64,000 nt of DNA, from NCBI GenBank assembly GCA_947500555.1, contig CANMSE010000004.1, positions 496,001 to 560,000 of the forward strand, given 5' to 3'. Below the pieces are notes generated by a model. It saw only the letters and a program-made list of their open reading frames with translations, did not search any database and was not told the DNA's origin. Shown piece after piece: positions 8,693 through 18,006 of this stretch. The translations under genes were made by a program, and so were the position numbers. How positions within the stretch are numbered: position 1 is the stretch's first letter; every line of letters begins with the position of its first letter. This DNA comes from an uncultured Fulvivirga sp. GTDB lineage: Bacteria > Bacteroidota > Bacteroidia > Cytophagales > Cyclobacteriaceae.

Positions 8693-8723
8693 GAAAAAAG
8701 CCGCTCAATTAATTGAGCGGCTT
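8693..8723 (-). terminator. Rho-independent terminator of the PspC/GIN gene
   Basis: Perfect palindromic stem AGCCGCTCAATT / AATTGAGCGGCT followed, on the minus strand, by a run of T. It sits 23 bp downstream of the stop at 8747. Confidence 0.88.
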
Positions 8724-8746
8724 AGGCTGTTGTTATTGATTAAATA

Positions 8747-11194
8747 TTAAAATCCATCATCTCGACTATTGAGTCTGGCATCACCGCGATATTTTATGTT
8801 ACTGATAAATGATTCATCTATAGTTATTTCATTTGTGACAAATGCTTTTATACTCGAAACTCCCTCTGCTTCTAAATCGGCATTTCTTACTTTATATTCG
8901 TAAGCGTCTAAGTGTGAAGCGCCCATGACATCAGCCCTTAATTCTTCACCGCGTCCCCTGAGTTCCATGCTTGAAGCTCCTGTCAGCTCAATACCCAAAT
9001 CATCTACTCTAATATCTGCTTTTAAAGATGTTGCACCCATGAGGTCAACGCGTAATCTCCTCAGATTATAGTTAGTCATGTAAGCTGAACATGCCCCTGT
9101 TATATCAAGTCTATTCACACTCGGGGTTAAAATTGTAAGCTCAATATCATCTCTTGACAGGCTCCATGTTCGTATATCATTATCAAAATCCATAATGCCT
9201 ATTTTAAGTCGATCCCCGTGCTGTTCTATATCTAAATCATCTAAGTATCGACTTGGTCCTGACAATAACACCTGATACTTATCACTATTTTCAATGTTTA
9301 CTATAAATGCACCCTCAATTTCAATCTCATCAAAAGCATCAAAAGTCATTTGCCTATTATAATTATCACGACTTTTCGCCTTAATTTCCTCACTGTCCTC
9401 ACGTATTGACTCTTGAGAAGAACTACGCTCTTTATATTGTGTATTATCATTTTCACAAGTTAGGCATTGAAGCCCATTCCTTGTAAATGTCCATACATTG
9501 TCTTCTCGAAGATCGGAAATTGAGTAACCACTTCTGTAAATGGTGTTTCTAAGAATTTCACGTAAATCATAATCTATCATAAATTTTGACCCATACGGAA
9601 TATAGAGAGTCATATCAAGGCGTTGAGCTCGAAAAATGGCATCACGATTAAAAGTTATATTAGAGTCAAAATAGAGTATGGAGTCAGACAGGGAGACTTC
9701 ATAAGAAACCATTCGGGCATTCTCTTCTGCGTCACGTCTAGAACTTCCTTGAGCTTCAAAAATTTGTTCTAAGCTATAATCTGTTCCACTATGACCTCTC
9801 AATTTTAGAGAAGTAACGTCATATTCTCTGGAACCGCTGTCCGCTAATCGAAGTATCGCTGTTTTATCAGCTAGTTCAAATGTTTTAGTCTCACGAATCT
9901 CACCTTCATCACTAAAGTTAATGGCAATCATGGGAACATTAATGGCCAATATGATTACGCTTATTATGAGTCCAGCGAAAAGTGTCCAACCTGTATTTGA
10001 GCTAAAGATTATTCTTTTCGCAATAATTGATGAACCAATTAAGATCATAAAGAATAATGGAACTACTGATGCTACTACTGCGGCTGCTAAGGTCCAGCCA
10101 GGAATTCCGTTGGTCATCGTATCAAAAGGGATTCCAATATGTCCTAAATTAAAAATGGATACATCAGCAAGGTCAGTCGAAAAAATTCCAATAATCACAC
10201 CTAAGGCAACCAGCATGCTTATGATGGATACTGACCCAATGAATATAAGCAGAGCACCAAATAGGATTCTGATTATATCAACGAATAACCTAAAAAATGG
10301 GCCAATTGCTTTTCCTAAGACATCAAGTAACATCGCAACTAGCCTGAAAGGGAAAAGCAAAAGTTTGACAAAAATATTCTCATCACCTCCATCTTTGACG
10401 TTCAAATTCTGTTTAATATTTGTTTCAATATTAGACAAAGTGATAGGGTCGCCTTTCATTTGAACTTTATCACTTACACTTTTAGCTTCAGGTAGAACAA
10501 TCCACAGTAGGATATATGTTAGAAGGCCAACACCGCCCAAAAGAAGGGAGATAACAAATAAAACTCTGACGATTACCACATCTATTCCAAAGTAGTTAGC
10601 AATACCAGAAGATACACCTGCCACAACTTTAGCCTCAGGATCACGAAACATCTTTTTGAGTTTCTTGTCCTCAGACAAGTCAGAACTAGCTGGCACAACA
10701 GCCCACATGACCAAATAAACTGGAAGTATAATTCCACCACTTCCTACAAGAAGTATGAAGAAAAGCAGTCTGATCCAGAGGGCATCTACATGAAAATAAT
10801 GTGCTATTCCAGCACAAATACCAGCTACTAACCTTCTTTTTTCGTCTCTAAAAAGTTTTTTGGATGAACTGGAGTCAAAAGTTCTTTGTCTACTTTCTTT
10901 TGGTTCTTCTCTTTCTTCAAATTCTTCTTCAACAGCCTGAAAATCTCTAATACTTCCCATTGTTGTTTTTAGGCTGGAAACATCTTCAACAGTGATAACC
11001 TGCTTTTCATCATTCAGTTTAGTCAAGAAAATTTCTGCAATTCTTCCTTCTATATCCGCAATGATTTCCTGACTGTCATTAAATGTCGAAAAGTATCGAT
11101 TAATACTATCTAAGTAGTCTTTCAACTGATCAAAGGCATCTTCCTCAATGTGGAAAATAATGCCGCTAATATTTATGCTTATATTCTTTTTCAT
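8747..11194 (-). CDS. Double PspC-domain membrane protein with C-terminal GIN (DUF2807) domain
   Basis: 815 residues. Layout: N-terminal cytosolic region (1-110); two PspC modules, KLFRDEKRRLVAGICAGIAHYF then KKMFRDPEAKVVAGVSSGIANYF, each followed by a hydrophobic hairpin ending in a Val/Pro motif; further membrane helices around 275-425; and a large exported beta-rich part. The exported part ends in a DUF2807/GIN-type beta-helix with repeated VDLMGATSLKAD, IELTGASSMEL and ADVMGASHLDA rungs. PspC proteins sense membrane stress. The PadR gene 39 bp upstream on the same strand is its probable regulator. Confidence 0.85.
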   Translation of the reverse strand: MKKNISINISGIIFHIEEDAFDQLKDYLDSINRYFSTFNDSQEIIADIEGRIAEIFLTKLNDEKQVITVEDVSSLKTTMGSIRDFQAVEEEFEEREEPKESRQRTFDSSSSKKLFRDEKRRLVAGICAGIAHYFHVDALWIRLLFFILLVGSGGIILPVYLVMWAVVPASSDLSEDKKLKKMFRDPEAKVVAGVSSGIANYFGIDVVIVRVLFVISLLLGGVGLLTYILLWIVLPEAKSVSDKVQMKGDPITLSNIETNIKQNLNVKDGGDENIFVKLLLFPFRLVAMLLDVLGKAIGPFFRLFVDIIRILFGALLIFIGSVSIISMLVALGVIIGIFSTDLADVSIFNLGHIGIPFDTMTNGIPGWTLAAAVVASVVPLFFMILIGSSIIAKRIIFSSNTGWTLFAGLIISVIILAINVPMIAINFSDEGEIRETKTFELADKTAILRLADSGSREYDVTSLKLRGHSGTDYSLEQIFEAQGSSRRDAEENARMVSYEVSLSDSILYFDSNITFNRDAIFRAQRLDMTLYIPYGSKFMIDYDLREILRNTIYRSGYSISDLREDNVWTFTRNGLQCLTCENDNTQYKERSSSQESIREDSEEIKAKSRDNYNRQMTFDAFDEIEIEGAFIVNIENSDKYQVLLSGPSRYLDDLDIEQHGDRLKIGIMDFDNDIRTWSLSRDDIELTILTPSVNRLDITGACSAYMTNYNLRRLRVDLMGATSLKADIRVDDLGIELTGASSMELRGRGEELRADVMGASHLDAYEYKVRNADLEAEGVSSIKAFVTNEITIDESFISNIKYRGDARLNSRDDGF

Positions 11195-11233
11195 TTTCTG
11201 ATTTTTTTAAGGTGAGCTTCCAGGAAAGTTGAT

Positions 11234-11566
11234 CTACTGCTTAGCTTTTTTAATTCGCTGAGTTGATTTCACTAGATCATTCCAGGTTAAGTCCAGGCTA
11301 TCTAAAAATTCATTGCCATCATTCGTTAAAGTGTAATATTTCCTGGGAGGACCTCCTGTGGACTCTACCCATTTGTATTCTACCAATCCAGCTTTACGCA
11401 GTCTGGTTAAAAGAGGATACAACGTACCCTCAACCACCATCATCTTGACCGAAGTAAGTTCTTCTAACATGTCTGATGCATATACTTCGCCTCGCGAAAT
11501 AATATGTAAAATACAGTACTCCAGAATTCCCTTTCGCATTTGTACTTGTGTATTTTCCAAGTTCAT
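11234..11566 (-). CDS. PadR-family transcriptional regulator
   Basis: 110 residues with the PadR core: QMRKGILEYCILHIISRGEVYASDML, then VEGTLYPLLTRLRKAGLVEYKW, ending in RKYYTLTNDGNEFLD and a dimer helix. PadR-PspC pairs are common in Bacteroidota, where the regulator precedes the membrane protein as here. A TGTACA palindrome lies a few bases upstream of its start and could be an autoregulatory site, but this is only suggestive. Confidence 0.9.
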   Translation of the reverse strand: MNLENTQVQMRKGILEYCILHIISRGEVYASDMLEELTSVKMMVVEGTLYPLLTRLRKAGLVEYKWVESTGGPPRKYYTLTNDGNEFLDSLDLTWNDLVKSTQRIKKAKQ

Positions 11567-11781
11567 AATATGTACAGTTTTATTGATGCCCGAAGGCTGA
11601 GTTTTTGACCTTGTATTGCTGTATACGGAAAACTACTGTGTATGGCCAAGTACTAAGTAAAAAATATTAGCTTGTATTAAAATTTCATTATATTATCATA
11701 TTTAAACTAATAATAAGTTTATTTTTGATAAAAAATTGCCTAAATATGTGCTGTTACCTTGGTGACAAAAAATGAATTTAT

Positions 11782-11834
11782 AGCAGATTAGGTTGTCGTT
11801 ATCTGCTTTGATGAATGGCTATTTGATATATTTA
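11782..11834 (+). promoter_or_regulatory. Inverted repeat and putative promoter upstream of the porV2-like gene
   Basis: In the 270-bp gap between the divergent padR and porV2-like genes, AGCAGAT - 12 nt - ATCTGCT forms a perfect 7-bp inverted repeat (11782-11807). It abuts a TTTG (11807-11810), and TATATTTA at 11827-11834 fits a -7 box. The spacing (16 nt) is shorter than the usual 19-21, so the promoter call is weak. The rest of 11567-11781 shows only AT-rich DNA. Confidence 0.35.
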
Positions 11835-11851
11835 CATTGCAAGTTTCCGAA

Positions 11852-12925
11852 GTGAAGAAATCTATACTCTATATTGTAATTTTCAGTCTCTCAATAAGCA
11901 ATATTTTTGCTCAGAGAGCACCTAAGCATAGTAATGAATTTTTATCTATTGGAGTGGGGGCACGAGCACTGGCAATGTCAAATACCCAAGTAGCAAACGT
12001 TGAAGATGTTACATCAGGATATTGGAATCCAGCGGGCTTAGTAAATATCCATTCTGACTATGAGTTTTCTCTAATGCATGCTGAATATTTTGCGGGCATT
12101 GCTAAATATGACTTTGCTGGTTTTGCAGCTAAGATCGATTCATCTAGTGCATTGGGTATTTCTATTATTCGGTTTGCCGTAGATGATATTCCAGATACGA
12201 GGTTTCTATATGATGCTAATGGTTCAATCAACTATGATAACATTCGTTTTTTTTCAGCAGCTGATTATGCTTTTTTAGTTTCATATGCCAGAAAAGTAAA
12301 TATTCTTGATGGATTAAATGTCGGTGGAAATTTTAAAGTAGTACACAGAATAGCAGGTGATTTTGCTACTGCCTGGGGTTTTGGTTTAGATCTAGGTGCA
12401 CAGATAAAACATAAGAAATGGCAATTTGGTGTTATGCTTAGGGATATTACCGGAACTTTTAATGCATGGAATCATAATACAGAGTTAGTAGAAGACATTT
12501 ATGTTCAAACGAATAATGAAATTCCGGAAAACTCAGTGGAAGTTACTCTGCCCAAAGCGATATTTGGTGCAGCACGTTACTTTAGAATTAAGAAGAAGTT
12601 TGGCCTCTTAACCTCCATTGACCTTCAAACTTCATTCGATGGAAAAAGGAATGTTATTATAAAGTCCGACCCTGTTTCCATAGATCCATCTTTAGGTATT
12701 GAGTTTGACTATTCAAAAACTGTTTTTTTAAGATTTGGCGCTGGAAATATTCAAGAACTTAAAAGCTTTGATGAATCTACATACTGGACATTCCAGCCTA
12801 ATTTTGGTTTAGGAATAAACATTAAGCAGGTAACGTTAGATTATGCCCTCACAGATATAGGTGATCAGTCTGCTGCACTTTACAGTCACGTATTTTCATT
12901 AAAGGCCTTCATTGATAAAAAATGA
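11852..12925 (+). CDS. PorV/PorQ-family outer-membrane protein (PorV2-like)
   Basis: About 357 residues. The GTG at 11852 gives a normal MKKSILYIV signal peptide ending FAQ; a TTG at 11837 is the alternative but lies at or before the likely transcription start. The N-terminal signature NEFLSIGVGARALAMSNTQV...GYWNPAGL is the hallmark of the PorV/PorQ beta-barrel family (FadL-like). PorV is the type IX secretion shuttle that hands cargo to the sortase PorU. The ATGA overlap with the following PorU-like gene strongly indicates they act together. Confidence 0.85.
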   Translation: MKKSILYIVIFSLSISNIFAQRAPKHSNEFLSIGVGARALAMSNTQVANVEDVTSGYWNPAGLVNIHSDYEFSLMHAEYFAGIAKYDFAGFAAKIDSSSALGISIIRFAVDDIPDTRFLYDANGSINYDNIRFFSAADYAFLVSYARKVNILDGLNVGGNFKVVHRIAGDFATAWGFGLDLGAQIKHKKWQFGVMLRDITGTFNAWNHNTELVEDIYVQTNNEIPENSVEVTLPKAIFGAARYFRIKKKFGLLTSIDLQTSFDGKRNVIIKSDPVSIDPSLGIEFDYSKTVFLRFGAGNIQELKSFDESTYWTFQPNFGLGINIKQVTLDYALTDIGDQSAALYSHVFSLKAFIDKK

Positions 12926-15900
12926 TGAAGAGGAGTGGACTTTGCGCATTAATTATTTCACTTGTATCATTCAATGCTACTTTGGCACAGCTTTACGGTG
13001 ATGAATGGATAGACTACAATCAAGAGTATTTTAGAATTGGACTAGCAGAAGATGGTATCTATAGGCTTTCTTTTTCTGATCTGTCTAATGCAGGATTTCC
13101 GGTAAGTACTGTGGATCCAAGACGAATTCAACTTTTTTATAAGGGAGTTGAGCAGGCTATTCTAGTAAGCGGCCAAGGTGATGCAGTATTCAACACGAGT
13201 GACTTTATTGAGTTTTATGGTAAAAGAAATGATGGTGAGGCTGACTCGAGGTTATATCAGCCTGCAAGTGCTCAACCACATCAATTCTACAGTATTTACT
13301 CCGATAGCTCATCTTACTTTCTAACTTATAATCTTACTACTGCTGATACTAAGCGGATGGAGTCTTTTGATCAGAATAATGCAGATGGACTACCGGCTCT
13401 CACTTCACATGAAGAACAAATATTAAATTTAAACGTCTCAAATTACTCATTAGGCCAAGGGTTTTCGTCTGAAGATTTCACCAAATTTACTTATTTCGAT
13501 TTTGGAGAGGGATGGACCAGTCCGTTTATCCAAGAAAATGAATCTGCTGATTTCATTATTGAAGGTATCAATAATCAAGTTGAGTCCGATGGGGTTCCAA
13601 GACTTGAAGTTCTTTTTGTTGGTCGAGATGATGTTGATCATGATGTATCAATATCAGTTGGTCAGACCACTTCATCTTTAAGAACAGTAGGAACTCAACT
13701 GTTCAGTGATTATGAAGCGAGCCTCTTTACAACTAACCTACTATGGTCAGATGTATCAGCTTCAGGAAGTATAACAGTTAGAATTACAGATGTGGGGGTT
13801 GCTGGTGATAATGATAAAATCAGCACTTCATATATACGAGTGAGTTACCCACAAGAATATGATATGGGAACTGTAGAAAGTAAACCTTTTTTTCTGTCAG
13901 CTCAACCCGTCAATAAGTCTTATATTGAAATAGCCAATACACCTTCTCAAACACAGCTTTATGATATTACAGATACAGATAACGTAATCCGCATAGGAAG
14001 TAATGTAATCTCAGGAGGGATAAGTGCAATCATAAATACTACGCTGAGCGATAGAAAGCTATTTGCCAATGGTCCTGTGTTTATGACTCCAAATGTTCAA
14101 AAAGTAAGTTTTCGGGAGATCAACGCTCCGCTACACGATTATATCATAATAAGTAATAAGTTTTTAATGGCACCTTCCAGTGGGTCTAGTAACCCTATTA
14201 AAACGTATGGTGGGTATAGGGCTTCAATTGAAGGAGGAGACTATGATACTTTAGTTGTTGATATAGATATGCTCTATAATCAATTCAACTATGGGGTCAA
14301 AAATCCACTAGCAGTTTATGATTTTATGAGATTCATGGTTGATAATGGAGCTCCAAAATTTTTATTTATCATTGGTAAAGGCCTTGAGCCGGATGTTAAC
14401 TTTCATAGAAACCCAAATGGGGTTATTGATATAACACAGTCCGGGGTCAATTATCAAATAAGAGATTTGGTTCCGACTGCAGGAGCTCCAGGCTCAGATA
14501 TATTATTTACAGCAGGACTAGATGGTACAACCTATGAACCTGCAGTTCCGGTAGGCAGATTGCCAGCAAGAAATTCTACACATGTCATGGCCTACTTAAA
14601 TAAAGTTAGAGAGACTGAATCAAAACCTTTTGATGAATTAACTAGAAAAAGAGTCTTACATCTAAGTGGTGGAATCTCTCAATTTGAACTTATCAACTTT
14701 AGAAGCTTTATGGATGGTTTTAAGGCAGTTGCTGAGGATGATTTTTTTGGAGGTAATGTGGAAACTATTGCAAAGACTAGTGGTAGCACTGTAGAGCTTA
14801 TTAATGTTGCCGATGAGGTAAACCAAGGGCTCAATTTGATAACCTTTTTTGGTCATTCAGCACCTGATATAACAGATATTGATATTGGTTTTGTCACAGA
14901 TCCACTACTTGGATATAATAATGCTGGAAGGTATCCATCATTCTTAATTAATGGTTGTAATGCCGGTCAATTCTTTCAGGACAAAGTGATTTTTGGAGAG
15001 GATTGGGTGTTAGCTCAGGATAAAGGAGCACTAGGTTTTATTGCACATAGTTCTTTCGGCTTTACCACAAATCTTAAGCGCTATTCCGATCTATTTTATC
15101 AGTTCGGTTATGGAGATTCTGTATTTGTGAGTAAAACGATTTCTGAAGTTCAAATGCAGGTTGCTAAACATTATATGGAAATTAGTTCAGCATCAGCAAA
15201 TAATATTACTCAAGTTCAGCAAATGGTTTTACTTGGTGATCCTGCTATCAAACTTTTTGGTCCGGAAACCCCCGATTTTGAAATTGTAGATAATGATATA
15301 ATTATTGAATCCTTTAATGAAGATCCCGTTACTGCTTTATCTGATTCTTTTGCAGTCAAACTTATTGTCAGAAACTATGGAAGGACTATATCTGATTCAC
15401 TATTGGTTAATGTCACACGAACTTTGAGTGATAATACGATCATCACTTATGACTCATTGTTCGCGAGCGTTAAATTTCTTGATACTCTAGTTTTTAATAT
15501 TCAACGAACAAGTGAAAATGGATTTGGTAACAATAATTTTAGAATTGCATTAGATTCAGATTTAGAAATTGACGAATTAAATGAAGGTAATAATTTTGCT
15601 TCCTTGGACTTTTTTATGCCTCTATTTGGAACTAGGAATCTCTTTCCTGTGAACTATGGAATTGTTAATCAACAACCAGTAGAGTTACTTGCACAATCAT
15701 CGAATTTACTTGAGGGGCAGAGAAACTTCTTATTCGAAATTGATACAACAAGCACTTTTAATAGCCCCTTTCTAAAGATGAATTCCATAAATTCTAAATT
15801 ATTGGCATCTTGGAGTTTAGATTTACTACCCGATATTTCTTCAAATGATAGTTTGGTCTATTATTGGCGCACTAAATTTGCCAATCCTAATCCTGGCGAA

Positions 15901-17940
15901 AATGATGAATGGGTTCAAAGTTCATTTACCTATATTCAAAATGGTCAAGAAGGTTGGTCTCAAAGTGAATTTGATCAATTTACTGAAAACACAGTTGTCG
16001 GATTTTCTATAGATTCACAAAATGCTGAGTTAGAGTATCTAAGAACACCCCGCTCATTAGAACTCACTACTTTTGGTTCCGATAATCCAGCGACAAATGC
16101 TGATGTCTCAGTAAGGATTGACGGAATAGAATATATCATTGATAATCAAAAAAGATGCCGAGATAACACATTGAACCTTATAGCCTTTGATAAGGTTGAT
16201 GCAGTTCCTTATGCCGCAGTTCCTTTGATATTTCAAGATTCAAGAACGTGTGGTCGTCAACCACAAGTGATCAACAGTTTTAGGTTTTCAGAATTAGAAA
16301 CTGGATCTGAAGACCTTATCGACTATTTTAACAATGTAGCCGAGGGTGATAGTGTAGCGCTATTTACCATTGGAGATCCACAGCAACAATCTTGGTCAGC
16401 TAATGTTATAGCCAGCCTTGAGGGAATGGGGATTTCGAGCGCAACCGTTTCATCATTGCAAAATGGAGAGCCGTTCATAGCTTTTGGTAGAAAAGGAGAT
16501 GTAGCTGGCTCTGCAACGGAAATTACTGCCACAAATACTCCTGTGACAGAACAGCAGTTGCAAGGCTCATTATTTTTTACCGGAGTCCAGTCGGAAGGAA
16601 CAATTCGAACAAGCCTGATCGGGCCTGCGGATTCATGGGGTATGCTTTCTGCGAAAGCTAATGAAGAAAGTAGTGATCAAATAGGCTTTAATGTTTTTGG
16701 TATTAATCTACAAGGTGTAGAAACGTTGTTATTAAATAATATTTCAACTTTTCCAGTTGACTTATCTGCTATTGTTCAACCGTTCATTCGTCTGGAATTT
16801 TTAACTTCTGATAACCTAAATCTAACACCTGCTCAACTTGACGAATGGTTTATTACTTATACGCCAGTGGCTGAAGGGATTCTTATTGCGGAATCACCAT
16901 CCGTTGACCAAGCCACTTTTCAAGAAGGAGAACTTGTACAAAAGACTTTTCAATTTAAAAATATTGGAAGCCAATCTTTTAATGATTCAATTCTTGTAGA
17001 ACAGCAGGTCTTTAATAACACTGCTCGTGTATCGACCACATCATCTTTCAATATTTCTCCTCCTGAACTTGGAGATACGACTACATTTAATATTGAAATT
17101 TCCACCTTTGGTAAATCAGGGAGTAATAATTTGAAGATAAGCGTGAATCCAAGGTCTCAACCCGAAATATATTATGACAACAACATATTAGACCTAGTTG
17201 ATAATATCGTGGTAGAAAGTGACCAAATAAACCCTCTACTAGATGTGTTATTTGATGGTCGCTATATTATCAACGGTGATATTGTGTCGCCTTCACCGCT
17301 AATTAGTGTCAGATTGAAAGATGAAAATCCTTTCATAAAAGTGAATGATACTACAGCTATGAATATTTTTATAAAAAAAGAATGCGAAGAATGCGTATTT
17401 GAAAGATTGAGCTATTCTGATCCTGAAATTAGCTGGGTTGCAGCTTCTGATGATGAAGATTTTAAGGTTGAATACAAGTCTAGGGGATTTGAAGATGGGG
17501 TTTATACTTTGAGAATTGAGGCTAGTGATGAAAGTGGCAATTCTTCGGGACAAGAACCGTATTTAATATCGTTTGAAGTTATAAACGAATCTTCAATAAC
17601 TAATTTTTACCCCTACCCCAATCCGTTTTCTACAAATACCAGGTTTGTTTTCACTCTTACAGGTAGTGTAATTCCGGATGAGATTATTATTCGAATCATG
17701 ACAGTAACTGGTAAAGTGGTTCGTGAGATTACACAACGTGAAATAGGCTCTATTTTCATAGGAAACAATATTTCGGACTATTCTTGGGATGGTAAAGATG
17801 AATTTGGAGATCAATTGGCTAATGGAGTATACCTCTACAGGGTTTATGTTAAGCAGGGTGGAACCACACTCAAACATAGAAATACTTCAGCGGATAAGGC
17901 CTTTAAAAATGGTTTTGGTAAATTGTATATCTTGAGATAA
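12922..17940 (+). CDS. PorU2-like type IX secretion sortase (peptidase C25 domain, T9SS sorting domain)
   Basis: 1672 residues with a signal peptide (ATLAQ, about 22). The gingipain-like peptidase C25 domain lies around 420-760, with FFGHSAP (His645) and INGCNAGQ (Cys679). The 34-residue spacing matches the gingipain catalytic pair. CARDB-like beta domains follow, with repeated segments around 820-900 and 1320-1430. A C-terminal FlgD/T9SS type A domain (FYPYPNPF, then DGKDEFGDQLANGVYLYRV) ends the protein. PorU is the C25 protease that trims and attaches T9SS cargo; the PorV-like partner directly upstream supports this role. The main cluster PorU is usually elsewhere, so this is probably an auxiliary pair. 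Confidence 0.85.
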   Translation: MMKRSGLCALIISLVSFNATLAQLYGDEWIDYNQEYFRIGLAEDGIYRLSFSDLSNAGFPVSTVDPRRIQLFYKGVEQAILVSGQGDAVFNTSDFIEFYGKRNDGEADSRLYQPASAQPHQFYSIYSDSSSYFLTYNLTTADTKRMESFDQNNADGLPALTSHEEQILNLNVSNYSLGQGFSSEDFTKFTYFDFGEGWTSPFIQENESADFIIEGINNQVESDGVPRLEVLFVGRDDVDHDVSISVGQTTSSLRTVGTQLFSDYEASLFTTNLLWSDVSASGSITVRITDVGVAGDNDKISTSYIRVSYPQEYDMGTVESKPFFLSAQPVNKSYIEIANTPSQTQLYDITDTDNVIRIGSNVISGGISAIINTTLSDRKLFANGPVFMTPNVQKVSFREINAPLHDYIIISNKFLMAPSSGSSNPIKTYGGYRASIEGGDYDTLVVDIDMLYNQFNYGVKNPLAVYDFMRFMVDNGAPKFLFIIGKGLEPDVNFHRNPNGVIDITQSGVNYQIRDLVPTAGAPGSDILFTAGLDGTTYEPAVPVGRLPARNSTHVMAYLNKVRETESKPFDELTRKRVLHLSGGISQFELINFRSFMDGFKAVAEDDFFGGNVETIAKTSGSTVELINVADEVNQGLNLITFFGHSAPDITDIDIGFVTDPLLGYNNAGRYPSFLINGCNAGQFFQDKVIFGEDWVLAQDKGALGFIAHSSFGFTTNLKRYSDLFYQFGYGDSVFVSKTISEVQMQVAKHYMEISSASANNITQVQQMVLLGDPAIKLFGPETPDFEIVDNDIIIESFNEDPVTALSDSFAVKLIVRNYGRTISDSLLVNVTRTLSDNTIITYDSLFASVKFLDTLVFNIQRTSENGFGNNNFRIALDSDLEIDELNEGNNFASLDFFMPLFGTRNLFPVNYGIVNQQPVELLAQSSNLLEGQRNFLFEIDTTSTFNSPFLKMNSINSKLLASWSLDLLPDISSNDSLVYYWRTKFANPNPGENDEWVQSSFTYIQNGQEGWSQSEFDQFTENTVVGFSIDSQNAELEYLRTPRSLELTTFGSDNPATNADVSVRIDGIEYIIDNQKRCRDNTLNLIAFDKVDAVPYAAVPLIFQDSRTCGRQPQVINSFRFSELETGSEDLIDYFNNVAEGDSVALFTIGDPQQQSWSANVIASLEGMGISSATVSSLQNGEPFIAFGRKGDVAGSATEITATNTPVTEQQLQGSLFFTGVQSEGTIRTSLIGPADSWGMLSAKANEESSDQIGFNVFGINLQGVETLLLNNISTFPVDLSAIVQPFIRLEFLTSDNLNLTPAQLDEWFITYTPVAEGILIAESPSVDQATFQEGELVQKTFQFKNIGSQSFNDSILVEQQVFNNTARVSTTSSFNISPPELGDTTTFNIEISTFGKSGSNNLKISVNPRSQPEIYYDNNILDLVDNIVVESDQINPLLDVLFDGRYIINGDIVSPSPLISVRLKDENPFIKVNDTTAMNIFIKKECEECVFERLSYSDPEISWVAASDDEDFKVEYKSRGFEDGVYTLRIEASDESGNSSGQEPYLISFEVINESSITNFYPYPNPFSTNTRFVFTLTGSVIPDEIIIRIMTVTGKVVREITQREIGSIFIGNNISDYSWDGKDEFGDQLANGVYLYRVYVKQGGTTLKHRNTSADKAFKNGFGKLYILR

Positions 17941-17946
17941 TAGTCA

Positions 17947-17957
17947 CCAAATCCCCC
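17947..17957 (+). repeat. CCAAATCCCCC direct repeat, copy 1
   Basis: Eleven-base motif in the gap between the porU2-like gene and the histidine kinase. An identical copy lies at 21629-21639 after the response-regulator gene. Here it sits in the loop of a weak hairpin (TCACC 17944-17948 / GGTGA 17964-17968) that is followed by a T run (17977-17982), possibly a weak terminator. Confidence 0.4.
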
Positions 17958-18006
17958 TAAGTAGGTGATCTGCCAGTTTTTTATTATTCCGACTTTAGCT
18001 ACAAAT

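Noticed and set aside
9921..10463. Long plus-strand open frame of 180 codons opposite the PspC gene
   Set aside because: It is the antisense of strongly supported membrane segments of the PspC protein and has no family features of its own.
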